Notes under the pieces: generated by a model
Told to the model about the DNA's origin: nothing
Database searches by the model: none
The model's input: only the letters and a program-made list of their open reading frames with translations
Position numbers and translations under genes: made by a program
From: Chryseosolibacter sp044507775
Lineage (GTDB): Bacteria; Bacteroidota; Bacteroidia; Cytophagales; Cyclobacteriaceae
Assembly: GCA_044507775.1 (NCBI GenBank)
Contig: JBIQIY010000005.1
Coordinates: 124,001 to 188,000 of the forward strand
Length of the DNA stretch: 64,000 bases
Direction of reading: 5' to 3'
Part shown: positions 18,301-26,874 of the stretch, in pieces
How the letters are laid out: each line of letters starts with the position of its first letter
Numbering within the stretch: the stretch's first letter is position 1

Positions 18301-18349
18301 GTATCCGATGTTCGCTACCTACAATATAGGCCTCAATGTTTCTTTTTAA
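15332..18349 (+). CDS. SusC/RagA-type TonB-linked outer-membrane transporter (module 1)
   Basis: About 1005 residues from the ATG at 15332; an ATG 12 bases earlier is possible but MKKFLLLLL makes the better signal peptide. After cleavage near TAWSQ there is a carboxypeptidase-like regulatory domain (about 25-105, with DGLPIPGVNIVVEGTTRGTT), a TonB box (DEIVVVGYGEQ), a plug (about 120-230, with LYVVDGVWYDDISFLNPGDI and AIYGVRAANGVVLVTT) and a long barrel. It imports ligand captured by the SusD protein 18 bases downstream. It is a paralogue of the SusC at 23828. The ligand is probably a glycan, given the glucanases of this region. Confidence 0.95.
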   Translation: MKKFLLLLLPLLLTLTAWSQDSEVTGKVISGEDGLPIPGVNIVVEGTTRGTTTDVDGNYTIVLGPEETSLVFSFVGFRTVTEPVNGRTNIDITLEPEVTALDEIVVVGYGEQRKIDITGSVTNVEGEEITRQPAVNPVSGLQGRVAGVQITNSGAPGASPQIRIRGTGTVKGNVNPLYVVDGVWYDDISFLNPGDIASISILKDASSQAIYGVRAANGVVLVTTKSGKKDGATVVSYDGFVGSQVVTNQVEMANGPQFAEMINELNVALGGEPSYDDPSSFGTTDWFRQILRAGLISNHQVSVSGGGEKSTYNFSLGYLDQQGTVEGNEFKRYTARLQNSFQPFEWLNLGYTITGAFMRSEDIPTGIFHEMYSASPITPVYYADGTYGDPYDYKAGSSNRFNPQATLDFFDQDALNYRMTGNVFAEATFLKNFRFRTSLGGDFGENELRNFQPEYTATLSQRRSISLLRRERSENRNWILENTLTYSNNDNEDHGITVLLGQGAQQYRFYKMISTAENVPNNSEADHYFRLGNPDTRFVDDEGDLQTVASYFARVNYSFRDRYLLTASFRMDGSSKFSERWGYFPSVGIGWVISEEDFMQNQNIFDNLKLRASWGRIGNSGVPSNTSVLRVTQTDALTYVGGNGGTMAGASINTITPPTTVWETSVGTDVGLEANFLDYRLYAEVDYYIKDTQDAIFDIPILGSLGTTGSTIVGNQATFRNSGFEFALTWQDQPNDDFSYSISGNLGINKNEVFEVSTGANPIDQAVGTTGGATNTRTVLGQPIGQFYGFNVVGIFQNQEDVDGYLSSGGKVIQPNAIPGDFKYADLNDDGVIDGNDHMFLGNPNPRNIYGLNTNWRFKTFDLTLDFQGVAGVEIYNATLGARFGTENFTRDFYENRWHGEGTSNEYPSTNIGGGQNYRANSFYVESGDYFRVRNIQLGFTLPSAITDRWNITSLRIYANAQNALNFFSYRGFTPEVGGEPTRAGVDTDVYPMFATYNIGLNVSF

Positions 18350-18367
18350 AGCTCATAATTCGAAGCC

Positions 18368-19864
18368 ATGAAAATATTTATTAGTAACCTTTTAAGTGCC
18401 AGAGTTCTGATGCTCGTATTGCTGGGCACACTTGTTACGACCCGGTGTTCGAACGATTTTCTCGACGTTTCCCCGCAGGGTCAGCAACCGAATGAACAGT
18501 TCTGGGTGTCCGGCGAGGATGCGCTCAAGGCCGTAAATGCCATGTATGCAAATCTTCGATCGTATTTCCAGGTAGCTTTCCCTGCGATCGCGATCGAAAG
18601 CCTCGGATCGGATAATACCGAAAAAGGAAGTTCGCCTTCCGATGCGACGTTCCTCAATAACTTTGATAACTATACGGCTACTGCTACCGAGGAACAGATC
18701 CTGAACTTCTGGACGGGGCAGTACCAGTCGATCAATCTCGCGAACCAGGTACTCGACAATGTTCCTCCCATCGGAATGGACGAGAACCTGAAAGAGCGAT
18801 ATCTCGCGGAAGCGAAGTTCATCCGCGCACTTGCTTACTTCCGCTTGGTGCGCGCGTTTGGCGGAGTTCCTCTTCGCCTGCATGTTCCGGCGGATGCATC
18901 GCAGTACAACCTTCCGCGGGCCACGCGTGAAGAAACATACGCAGCCATCGAACAGGACCTCACCGAAGCAGCGGCGGTTCTACCTCCGACCTATTCGGGA
19001 ATTGATGTGGGACGGGCGACGAAAGGTGCTGCACTCGCGCTGCATGCAAAGGTTTCCATGTATCAGGGAAAATGGCAGCAGGTGCTCGACCTGACGAACC
19101 AGGTGATGTCGATGGGTTACACGCTGTTCCCTTCCTTCGAGGGATTATTCCGCGTGGAGAATGAAAACAATTCCGAATCGATCTTTGAGATCCAGGCCGC
19201 GGTTATTCCGGGAAATCCCGCCGCCTCTAACTCTCAGTATTCGCAGGTGCAGGGGGTGCGCGGGTCGGTTGGCGGAGGATGGGGATTTAATGTTCCCACT
19301 CCTGATCTCGTGGCAGCATTTGAAGCAGGCGATCCGCGCCGCGATGCCACTATTATTTTCCGGGGCGAGACCACGCCGCAGGGCGATGCTATTCCTGCAA
19401 CCGGCGACAATCCGATGTACAACCAGAAATCTTATGTTCCATTCGGTACTTACGTTGCAGGCTACAATGAAGGTGCGGATCAGAACATCCGGTGGCTGCG
19501 GTTTGCTGACGTTCTACTGATGAACGCTGAAGCCAACAATGAACTAGGCACACCAGCGGCAGCCCTCGAATCACTCGAGAAGGTCCGGGCTCGTGCCCGT
19601 GGCGGCGACGATACGCTGTTGCCGGAAGTAACTACGACCGATCAGACGCAATTGCGGCTTGCGATCTGGCATGAGCGCAGAGTGGAACTCGCGCTTGAGT
19701 TTGACCGATACTTCGACGTGATCCGCCAGGGAAGGGGACAGGAAATTTTCGGCCCGCTCGGATGGCAGCCGCACAATGAAGTTTGGCCCATACCTCAGCG
19801 AGAGATCGACCTGAGCGCAGGCGTGCTCGAACAAAACCCGGGTTATGGAGTTGGAACTGAATAA
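18368..19864 (+). CDS. SusD/RagB-type nutrient-binding lipoprotein (module 1)
   Basis: The 498-residue surface lipoprotein has a signal peptide ending in TRCSNDFLDVSPQG, where the Cys is the lipidation site. The helical TPR-like core of SusD follows (AEAKFIRALAYFRLVRAFGG, about 140-170), and the C-terminal RagB/SusD region ends with WPIPQREIDLSAGVLEQNPG, a family hallmark. It forms the lid on the SusC protein encoded immediately upstream. The stop is 7 bases before the LamG gene start. Confidence 0.95.
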   Translation: MKIFISNLLSARVLMLVLLGTLVTTRCSNDFLDVSPQGQQPNEQFWVSGEDALKAVNAMYANLRSYFQVAFPAIAIESLGSDNTEKGSSPSDATFLNNFDNYTATATEEQILNFWTGQYQSINLANQVLDNVPPIGMDENLKERYLAEAKFIRALAYFRLVRAFGGVPLRLHVPADASQYNLPRATREETYAAIEQDLTEAAAVLPPTYSGIDVGRATKGAALALHAKVSMYQGKWQQVLDLTNQVMSMGYTLFPSFEGLFRVENENNSESIFEIQAAVIPGNPAASNSQYSQVQGVRGSVGGGWGFNVPTPDLVAAFEAGDPRRDATIIFRGETTPQGDAIPATGDNPMYNQKSYVPFGTYVAGYNEGADQNIRWLRFADVLLMNAEANNELGTPAAALESLEKVRARARGGDDTLLPEVTTTDQTQLRLAIWHERRVELALEFDRYFDVIRQGRGQEIFGPLGWQPHNEVWPIPQREIDLSAGVLEQNPGYGVGTE

Positions 19865-19871
19865 CAAAGCA

Positions 19872-20744
19872 ATGAAAATGAACAAATATATCAAGTCAGT
19901 GCTTAGCCTCGGGTTGGTCGGGCTGACCGCGCTGTTGGCGTCATCGTGCTACGACGAGTTTGATCCAAAGAGTTACCAACCTGTCTTTACAATCAGCGGC
20001 TACTCCGCGACAGATGAGATTGAGCCTGCGAGCCTGGTGGCTTACTGGTCGTTTGACGGCGAGCCGATCGAAATGATTTCAGGCACCGCAGCCACTGGTC
20101 ACGAGACTTCCACTGTCAACGCCTTCAAGGGTCAGGGGGTCAGCTTCAACGCGAACAACCCTTCCTGGTTGCTGACAGATGCTCCGGAGAGTGTCACCGG
20201 GTTGCAGAGTTTTACAATTTCCTTCTGGGTAAATCCGGCATTCATTGACAACGATGCGAACGGCAGCATTGATGGAGTGATCGGTTTGATGACATTATCC
20301 AATCCGGATCGTTTCTGGGGGAACCTCGAGTGGTTCATCGAAAACAACAGCAACCCGGATGCGGCGATCCTGAAAGTCATCCTGACAAATGACAACACGA
20401 CAGAAACGGATATTCTCGTCAGCAGCTACAAAGGACTCTTTGATACATGGACAAATCACACGCTAACCTATGACGCAGCGACGTCGACCTTGTCATACTA
20501 TATCAATGCTTCCAGGCTGGCGACGAAGACGACGCCCTGGACGGGACCGATTACCTTTACTAACAGTGGTCCGATGGTCTTCGGCACTGCTCAGTTCCAG
20601 ACAAATCCCAGTCTGACGAACCACGGGCCGGAAAGCTGGGCGAGTCATCTGACAGGAACAATCGACGAAGTTCGCATTTACGATAAGGCGTTGTCAGAAA
20701 CTGACATCAATGCCCTCGTCGTGCTTCAGGGGAAGGGAAAGTAG
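19872..20744 (+). CDS. LamG/concanavalin A-like surface lipoprotein (module 1)
   Basis: From the ATG at 19872 (a further ATG is two codons later) the protein has 290 residues and a lipoprotein signal with ASSCYDEF. A longer reading frame overlaps the SusD gene, but its first codons are not signal-like. Residues about 50-285 form one LamG/LamG-like jelly roll, with VAYWSFDGEP at the start, FTISFWVNP, and IDEVRIYDKALSETDINAL at the end. It probably binds glycan at the cell surface next to SusC/SusD. A similar protein ends module 2. A terminator follows. Confidence 0.87.
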   Translation: MKMNKYIKSVLSLGLVGLTALLASSCYDEFDPKSYQPVFTISGYSATDEIEPASLVAYWSFDGEPIEMISGTAATGHETSTVNAFKGQGVSFNANNPSWLLTDAPESVTGLQSFTISFWVNPAFIDNDANGSIDGVIGLMTLSNPDRFWGNLEWFIENNSNPDAAILKVILTNDNTTETDILVSSYKGLFDTWTNHTLTYDAATSTLSYYINASRLATKTTPWTGPITFTNSGPMVFGTAQFQTNPSLTNHGPESWASHLTGTIDEVRIYDKALSETDINALVVLQGKGK

Positions 20745-20772
20745 GTCTGACAAGAACTAACTTTTTAGAGAA

Positions 20773-20803
20773 GGGGTTCCGCGTAAGCGGTCCCTTTTTT
20801 TTT
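20773..20803 (+). terminator. Terminator of SusC/SusD module 1
   Basis: The stem GGG-TT-CCGC / GCGG-T-CCC with a GTAA loop is followed by nine T residues, 28 bases after the LamG gene. Confidence 0.8.
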
Positions 20804-20804
20804 G

Positions 20805-20918
20805 AACCTGCATATAACCTGCATATAACCTGCATTTAACCTGTATTAAACCCTGTATTCAACCTGTATTTAACCCTGTATTTAACCCTGCATTTAACCT
20901 GCATTAAACCGGCCCAAT
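20805..20918. repeat. Degenerate 11-12 bp tandem repeat (AACCTGCATTT type)
   Basis: About nine units such as AACCTGCATAT, AACCTGTATT and AACCCTGTATTT follow each other without interruption between the terminator and the gene at 20947. The same words occur in reverse orientation at 47821-47915. Unit length varies between 11 and 12 bases, so it cannot be a coding repeat. Confidence 0.85.
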
Positions 20919-20946
20919 CAGTATATTCAAGGCGTAAAGAACAAAA

Positions 20947-21642
20947 ATGAAAGCAATAATCCTCGGCTCCACCGGCATGGTCGGCAAAAGCGTTCTGCTG
21001 GAATGCGTCGAAGATAAAGATGTCGAGGCCGTGCTTCTCATCAACAGACGGCCTTTGAACTTTTCTCATGAGAAGGTCACAGAGATCATCCACCGTGATT
21101 TCATGGATACCTCTGCTCTTAAGGACAATCTCAAGGGCTACGACGCCTGCTTTTTCTGCCTGGGTGTCTCCTCCGTTGGGATGAAGGAGGAGGAATACCG
21201 AAGGTTGACGTACGATCTTACGCTCGGCTTTGCGCACACCCTCGCCTCGGTCAATCAGGATGTTGTTTTCTGCTATGTCTCCGGCACGGGAACCGATGAA
21301 ACGGAGAAAGGCAAGATCATGTGGGCACGGATAAAGGGAAAGACGGAGAACGCCTTGGTTGCCCTGCCTTTCAAGGGCGCCTACATGTTCAGGCCTGGCT
21401 ACATCCAGCCTCTGAAAGGCGTCAAAGCCCGGAGTGGAATCGTTAACGCGCTGTATACAGTCTTTACACCGCTCTATTATGTGCTGAAACCGTTTAAGGG
21501 ACTGATGACCGACTCGGTATCATTGGGAAAGGCGATGATAAATGCTGCGCGGTACGGTTATGACAAGCGCATCATTGAAATGAAAGATATTGCTATTCTG
21601 GCTGGCCGCCATGAGCGGAACGGTGCGCAGCATTCCGGCTAA
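20947..21642 (+). CDS. NAD(P)-binding Rossmann-fold protein (atypical SDR)
   Basis: The 231-residue protein begins MKAIILGSTGMVGKSVLLEC with the GxxGxxG dinucleotide-binding loop. FCYVSGTGTDETEKGKIMWA carries a Ser/Thr but no canonical YxxxK; the Lys in ARIKGKTENAL may play that part. It resembles the NAD(P)H-binding 'HTATIP2/YbjT-like' group of atypical short-chain dehydrogenases, whose substrates are unknown. The C-terminal hydrophobic stretch (NALYTVFTPLYYVLKPFKG) might touch the membrane. It lies between a repeat array and the 7TM receptor gene, on the same strand. Confidence 0.85.
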   Translation: MKAIILGSTGMVGKSVLLECVEDKDVEAVLLINRRPLNFSHEKVTEIIHRDFMDTSALKDNLKGYDACFFCLGVSSVGMKEEEYRRLTYDLTLGFAHTLASVNQDVVFCYVSGTGTDETEKGKIMWARIKGKTENALVALPFKGAYMFRPGYIQPLKGVKARSGIVNALYTVFTPLYYVLKPFKGLMTDSVSLGKAMINAARYGYDKRIIEMKDIAILAGRHERNGAQHSG

Positions 21643-21690
21643 CTGCAAAGAAATGTTCTTATCTTGCGTGCCGGCTTGTTGGTAGCGGAT

Positions 21691-23601
21691 ATGAAGCAAT
21701 TCTTCAGATTTGTATTACTAATCCCGCTGAGCTTTCCCCTTTATGCTCAGCAAATAATCGAAGTTGACGATTCAATCGACGAGCGCAACTTCATGCCCTA
21801 TCAGCTAACGTACCTGTTGGACTCCACCAATTCGCTTTCGCTTGATGATGTTTCTTCCCCTGCCTACGCGGGGCGATTCAAGAAACACACCTCCTATCAG
21901 AACAAGGACTTCCGCATCAATACTTCGTACTGGATCCGGCTACCCATCCGGCATACCACAGAAACCGGGAAGATCTGGCTGCTGGAGTTCTATGATCAGA
22001 CGATCGATCACCTGGACGCGTATATCCCGCAGGTGGATGGAAGTTACAAGCAAGTTCGCCTTGGCGACAAGCATGCGTTCAACGAACGTATGCTTTTGCA
22101 CAAGAATTTCGAGATCCTGCTGGACATGAAATCCGATACCGTGATGACGTACTATTTCAGAGTTCAGTCGCATGGATTTGCCGACCTGAGGATCGCGTTC
22201 CGTTCGGTGAACAGGTTCGTTTACTATGCATTGAACGAGTACTTCCTCTTCGGTACATTCTATGGGATGATCCTCATCATCACCTTGTATAATTTCCTCG
22301 TCTTCCTTGCGATCCGGGAGATCAAGAATATTTATTATATCCTTTACATCCTCAGCGTGGCAGCCTATGCGATGAGCTACGATGGCATCGGCTTCCAGTT
22401 TCTATGGCCGAATCACCCTGAATGGAATGACTACGCCACCGGCATCACATTGTATTCGGTTATTCTTACCGCGCTGGTGTTCACGCGCAGGTTTCTCCGA
22501 ACAAAGACGGCCGCGCCCGTGCTCGACCGTGCGCTATACTGGATGATCGTATTTCGGTCTGTCTTTTTCGTGACGGTGATTTTCTTCGTCCCTCAATTAC
22601 TAACATATCGCAACATCGAGATTATTCCGCTGTCGCTGATCTTTTACAGTGCAATCGCGGTATGGAAGCGGGGATACAGGCCCGCACGCTTTTTTGTGAT
22701 GGCTTATGGAATATTATTTGCCGGTTTTTTCGTTCGCACGCTCGTATACTTCAACGTATTGCCGTTCACTACGGCCCTGCATTACAGCCTGCACTTCAGC
22801 TTTGTGCTGGAAATGCTCTTTTTGACCTTTGCCATGGGTGACCGCATCCGCATCCTGAAGGCAATGCGCGACCGGGCGATGAAACGGATTATCCGGGAGC
22901 ACGAAGTGAATATGGAGCTGAAGGACAAAGTCACCCGCGAGCTGGAGCAGAAAGTGCACGAACGTACCCTGGAACTCAATACCAAGAATGAAGAACTGGA
23001 GGCGATCAACCAGAAACTCGAACGGCAATCGGCGGAGATCAACCAGATCAATTCGATGCTCGACCTCGATAACTGGAAACTGAAAAACAGCATCCGCGAG
23101 GTGCTTAACGAGCGACTGATGGAGAAAACCATGGACTACAAACAGTTCTGCACACTCTATGGTGATCGCCTTTCGTGCTACCGGTTCCTGGAGACACTGA
23201 AGTGGGAGAAGGGATTTCAGTGCCGTAAATGCGGGAATGAAAAGTATTTTGACGGAGCCCAAAAATTTTCCCGGCGGTGCACACGGTGTGGCTACAATGA
23301 GTCTATTACGACTTACACTATTTTTCACAGCATCAAGTTTCCCATTGAAAAGGCGTTTTATCTGGCCTATCTGGGAGTGACAGGGAGGAAGGACCACACG
23401 CTGGAATTGTTATCGGCGCAACTCGACCTCCGCGTGAATACCGTGTGGGGATTCCGAAAGAAGGTGCACGACCGTATTCTTGAAATGGAGCGAAACGGTA
23501 GAAAGCCTTCCGTGTCCCGTTGGGAGGAGGTTATCCTGCTCCCCGCAGCCACGAAAGCGAGGAAATCCAGGCAGCGTGCATCCCTTGCGGAAGGTTCTTG
23601 A
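21691..23601 (+). CDS. 7TMR-DISM membrane receptor fused to an IS1595-transposase-type zinc ribbon
   Basis: From the ATG at 21691 the protein has 636 residues; an in-frame ATG 27 bases earlier would spoil the signal peptide (MKQFFRFVLLIPLSFPLYAQ). Residues about 25-170 are a periplasmic 7TMR-DISMED2-type domain, about 177-380 seven membrane segments (7TMR-DISM_7TM), and about 385-470 a long coiled coil. The end has no kinase, cyclase or LytTR domain. Instead residues about 485-610 look like the N-terminus of IS1595 transposases: FLETLKWEKGFQCRKCG, zinc pairs C511/C514 and C530/C533, TIFHSIKFPIEKAFYLAYLG, then a helix-turn-helix-like VNTVWGFRKKVHDRI. The DDE catalytic domain is absent. It may be a membrane-held DNA-binding regulator of the flanking SusC/SusD modules; that is inference. 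Confidence 0.88.
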   Translation: MKQFFRFVLLIPLSFPLYAQQIIEVDDSIDERNFMPYQLTYLLDSTNSLSLDDVSSPAYAGRFKKHTSYQNKDFRINTSYWIRLPIRHTTETGKIWLLEFYDQTIDHLDAYIPQVDGSYKQVRLGDKHAFNERMLLHKNFEILLDMKSDTVMTYYFRVQSHGFADLRIAFRSVNRFVYYALNEYFLFGTFYGMILIITLYNFLVFLAIREIKNIYYILYILSVAAYAMSYDGIGFQFLWPNHPEWNDYATGITLYSVILTALVFTRRFLRTKTAAPVLDRALYWMIVFRSVFFVTVIFFVPQLLTYRNIEIIPLSLIFYSAIAVWKRGYRPARFFVMAYGILFAGFFVRTLVYFNVLPFTTALHYSLHFSFVLEMLFLTFAMGDRIRILKAMRDRAMKRIIREHEVNMELKDKVTRELEQKVHERTLELNTKNEELEAINQKLERQSAEINQINSMLDLDNWKLKNSIREVLNERLMEKTMDYKQFCTLYGDRLSCYRFLETLKWEKGFQCRKCGNEKYFDGAQKFSRRCTRCGYNESITTYTIFHSIKFPIEKAFYLAYLGVTGRKDHTLELLSAQLDLRVNTVWGFRKKVHDRILEMERNGRKPSVSRWEEVILLPAATKARKSRQRASLAEGS

Positions 23602-23646
23602 GGAGGCGCCCCGATACGGACGAAACGCGCATGTCTTTTAACCGCA

Positions 23647-23689
23647 AAACGATCGGGCGACTTCACCCATCTTTCGCCTGAAATCGTTT
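23647..23689. promoter_or_regulatory. Inverted repeat AAACGAT / ATCGTTT upstream of SusC 2
   Basis: Two perfect 7-bp arms lie 29 bases apart within the 226-base spacer before the SusC start at 23828; GGGCGA and TCGCC extend the symmetry inside. It could be a regulator site for the glycan module. No exact TAnnTTTG element follows it. Confidence 0.35.
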
Positions 23690-23827
23690 GAAACCAGTGT
23701 TTTTTTTCCGGAAAAACAACGATGTGATTTGCCCTCATTGCACGGCTCGGAATCGCCGATAATGTCGATTTTTCTGTCGCTCCAGTTGATTTTTGACCAT
23801 CTTTCTTCTTAAACAAACTGCTAACGT

Positions 23828-26800
23828 ATGAAACAATATTTACTGGTCCTTTTGTCAGTCCTGTGCGCGTTCACGGCGTGGTCGCAGGAAAGACTTGTTT
23901 CCGGGACGGTGACCTCCGCTGAGGATGGGTTACCGGTTCCCGGTGTAAATGTTATTGTGCAGGGTACCACCAAAGGTACCGCAACTGATGCAGAAGGTAA
24001 CTATTCGATTTCGCTGACGGAAACTGAGAATGTTCTGGTTTTCAGTTTCGTGGGTTTCAAGCCTACCACTGTCGATATCGGCAGTCGCGCAAGAGTAGAC
24101 CTGGTCCTGGAGCCCGATGTGACTTCCCTGGATGAGATAGTGGTGGTCGGCTATGGAACACAGCGTGAGAAAGACCTTACTTCTGCGATAACAACGATTC
24201 GTTCCGAAGAGATTTCCAGGACACCTGCGAGTCAGGCCATGCAGTCATTGCAGGGGAAAGTGCCCGGACTCCAGATTGTCAGCAGTGGCGCCCCCGGCAC
24301 GGGTCCTTCGGTCCGCGTTCGCGGCGTCGGATCCTTTCCGCGAATCGATGGGGAAGGTAGATCGAATAATGTCGAGGGGCCGCTCTACGTTGTCGACGGG
24401 ATGTTCTTTGACAACATCGATTTCCTCAATCCTTCGGACATTGCAACGATGTCTGTCTTAAAGGACGCGTCGGCCGCAGCAATCTACGGAGTTCGCGCCG
24501 CCAATGGAGTCATCCTCATCGAAACAAAATCCGGGCTCACCAACGAGGCAGCGCAGATCACGTACGATGGTTATTATGGAGTTCAGGTAGCCCAGAACGT
24601 GCTCAAGATGGCCAATGCTGAACAATTCACGAACATGGCCAATGAATCGGGCTCTGCGCCCGATGCCAGCTTCATCGTAAATGCGATGCAGCGCTACGGA
24701 AGAAGCCGGATCAATCCAAATGTGCCGGATGTCAATACGGACTGGTATGATCAGATCCTGCGCACGGCGCCCATTCAAAATCACACGCTTAACGTTATGG
24801 GTGGAGGCGAGAACACTTCCTACTCGATCGGCGGGGGATACTTCGCGCAGGATGGAATCCTGGATACAAAAAACGATTACGAGCGCTTTAACCTCAGAAC
24901 CAAGATCGACTTTCAGGCAAACGACTGGTTCAAGATCGGTGCCAACATCAACATGACCAACGCCACGCGTTATGATGCGGAGGATGCAGCCTGGAACCAG
25001 GCCTATTTCGCTGTACCGGTGCTGCCCGTTTATGACGAGATGAATACCAGCGCATGGCCCACCCGTTATGCAAGCGCGCAGACCCTGGGCTACCGCAGCG
25101 GGCAGAATCCGTTTCCGGTTCTTAAATTCAACGACAACCAGAACCGGATCCGGCAGATCCTGGCGAACTTCTATGTTCAACTGGATATTATCCCGCAAAA
25201 ACTGAATTTCAGAACGGCCTACAACAACAGCTCACAGTCTCTCAGCGTTCGCAACGTAGACTTGCCCTACTATGTAAGTGACGGATGGCAACGTGCGCAG
25301 GCAACCATCACGAAGACAAATGAGACGTTTTACAACCAGATATGGGATAACGTCCTGACCTTTCACGAAGACATCGGCGATCACAGTTTCGAAGTCATGG
25401 CGGGAACCTCCTTCCGCGACGAGGCGTGGACGAAGCTAAAGGCAGCCGGCACTGAGTATGATATACCCCTGGATAAGGAACAATCCTGGTATATTAACTT
25501 CGCCAATCAGATTCCGACGGAGCAGGTTGACGATGACGGGACGCGGCAATATGGCCTTTCCTATTTCGGGAGGATCACTTATAACTTCAAGGACAAATAT
25601 CTGATCTATGGTACCATGCGCGCCGACGGTACGTCCAAGTACCAGGACAAGTGGGGATACTTTCCGTCCGTGGGCGCGGGTTGGGTAATCTCTGAAGAGG
25701 GATTCCTCGACGATGTGCCCGCGGTGAACTTCCTGAAGCTCCGTGCGGGATGGGGACGCCTTGGAAACGACAAAGTTGCGGCCAGCGACGGCGCGAGAAC
25801 AACGGAGGTCATCACGACCGCGATCGACGGGAAACTGGTTTCGGGCGCGCTCTTCACCAACACGTTTGACTACCTCGGTTGGGAAATCATCGAGTCATGG
25901 AACTTCGGACTATCGTCACAATGGTTGAACAACCGGCTCTCAGTCGAAGCCGATTACTTTGTCAGAAACAATATTAACGCAGTGATTCCGGTGCGGATCG
26001 GCAATGATTATGTCAACCGCAATGCGGGCGAGATCAGCAATAAAGGCTTTGAGCTTTCGGCAACCTGGTCCGACCAACTGCCCAACGGTTTGAGCTATCG
26101 TATTGGCGGAAATATCGCCACGTTAAAAAATGAGGTGACCGATGTTTACGGACAGCCATACATCGACGGCGGAAGCGCAGAATTCAGACGACGGACAATG
26201 GTCGGCGAGCCGTTACTCGCATTTTTCGGTTATGAAGTCACTGGGGTCTACCAGACAGATGAACAAGTTCAGGCAGACCCCATCGCTGTAGCGAACAGTC
26301 TGGTTCCGGGCGACCTGATGTACAAGGATCAAAATCACGACGGGGTAATCAACGACAATGATCGCGTGGTAATCGGATCTTACATTCCGACGCTGACTTA
26401 TGGAGCAAATCTCGGCATCTCCTTCATGAACTTTGATTTATCAGCCAGCATCATGGGCCAATCCGGCAACAAGATCCTGAACCGTAAACGCGGCGAGGTG
26501 ATCTGGACGCCGGACGCAAACATGGACGCTGACCTCGCGATCAATCGCTGGCACGGCGAAGGCACTTCGAATAAATACCCGTCTTCCGCGGCGTTGCGAA
26601 AGGGATGGAACCAGAAATTGAGTACGTTTTTTGTCGAAGACGGAGCCTTCTTCCGGCTGCAGAATGTTCAGCTCGCCTACAACTTCCGGAACCTCGAAGC
26701 TTTTGGCAAGAAGATGCCGGACTCGAGACTCATCCTTACGGCCGAGCGTCCGCTGACAATGTTCAGCTACAATGGCTTTAACCCGGAAGTTCCCAACGGA

Positions 26801-26863
26801 CTTGATACTCAAACGTATCCGATCCCGGCTGTTTACACCGTTGGCCTTAACATCAAATTTTAA
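23828..26863 (+). CDS. SusC/RagA-type TonB-linked outer-membrane transporter (module 2)
   Basis: The 1011-residue protein has a signal peptide ending at TAWSQ, a carboxypeptidase-like domain with DGLPVPGVNVIVQGTTKGTA, a TonB box (DEIVVVGYGTQ), a plug (with LYVVDGMFFDNIDFLNPSDI and AAIYGVRAANGVILIET) and a barrel that ends in VGLNIKF. It is clearly paralogous to the module 1 SusC. The SusD gene follows after 11 bases, then a LamG lipoprotein and two GH144-like enzymes, which makes an oligosaccharide of glucose the likely cargo. Confidence 0.95.
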   Translation: MKQYLLVLLSVLCAFTAWSQERLVSGTVTSAEDGLPVPGVNVIVQGTTKGTATDAEGNYSISLTETENVLVFSFVGFKPTTVDIGSRARVDLVLEPDVTSLDEIVVVGYGTQREKDLTSAITTIRSEEISRTPASQAMQSLQGKVPGLQIVSSGAPGTGPSVRVRGVGSFPRIDGEGRSNNVEGPLYVVDGMFFDNIDFLNPSDIATMSVLKDASAAAIYGVRAANGVILIETKSGLTNEAAQITYDGYYGVQVAQNVLKMANAEQFTNMANESGSAPDASFIVNAMQRYGRSRINPNVPDVNTDWYDQILRTAPIQNHTLNVMGGGENTSYSIGGGYFAQDGILDTKNDYERFNLRTKIDFQANDWFKIGANINMTNATRYDAEDAAWNQAYFAVPVLPVYDEMNTSAWPTRYASAQTLGYRSGQNPFPVLKFNDNQNRIRQILANFYVQLDIIPQKLNFRTAYNNSSQSLSVRNVDLPYYVSDGWQRAQATITKTNETFYNQIWDNVLTFHEDIGDHSFEVMAGTSFRDEAWTKLKAAGTEYDIPLDKEQSWYINFANQIPTEQVDDDGTRQYGLSYFGRITYNFKDKYLIYGTMRADGTSKYQDKWGYFPSVGAGWVISEEGFLDDVPAVNFLKLRAGWGRLGNDKVAASDGARTTEVITTAIDGKLVSGALFTNTFDYLGWEIIESWNFGLSSQWLNNRLSVEADYFVRNNINAVIPVRIGNDYVNRNAGEISNKGFELSATWSDQLPNGLSYRIGGNIATLKNEVTDVYGQPYIDGGSAEFRRRTMVGEPLLAFFGYEVTGVYQTDEQVQADPIAVANSLVPGDLMYKDQNHDGVINDNDRVVIGSYIPTLTYGANLGISFMNFDLSASIMGQSGNKILNRKRGEVIWTPDANMDADLAINRWHGEGTSNKYPSSAALRKGWNQKLSTFFVEDGAFFRLQNVQLAYNFRNLEAFGKKMPDSRLILTAERPLTMFSYNGFNPEVPNGLDTQTYPIPAVYTVGLNIKF

Positions 26864-26874
26864 TTCACAGATCT

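Noticed and set aside
23140..23601. A separate small transposase gene (IS1595 remnant) instead of a fusion
   Set aside because: The frame runs without interruption from the receptor's membrane part through the coiled coil into the zinc ribbon. No start codon context, inverted repeats or DDE domain mark an insertion.
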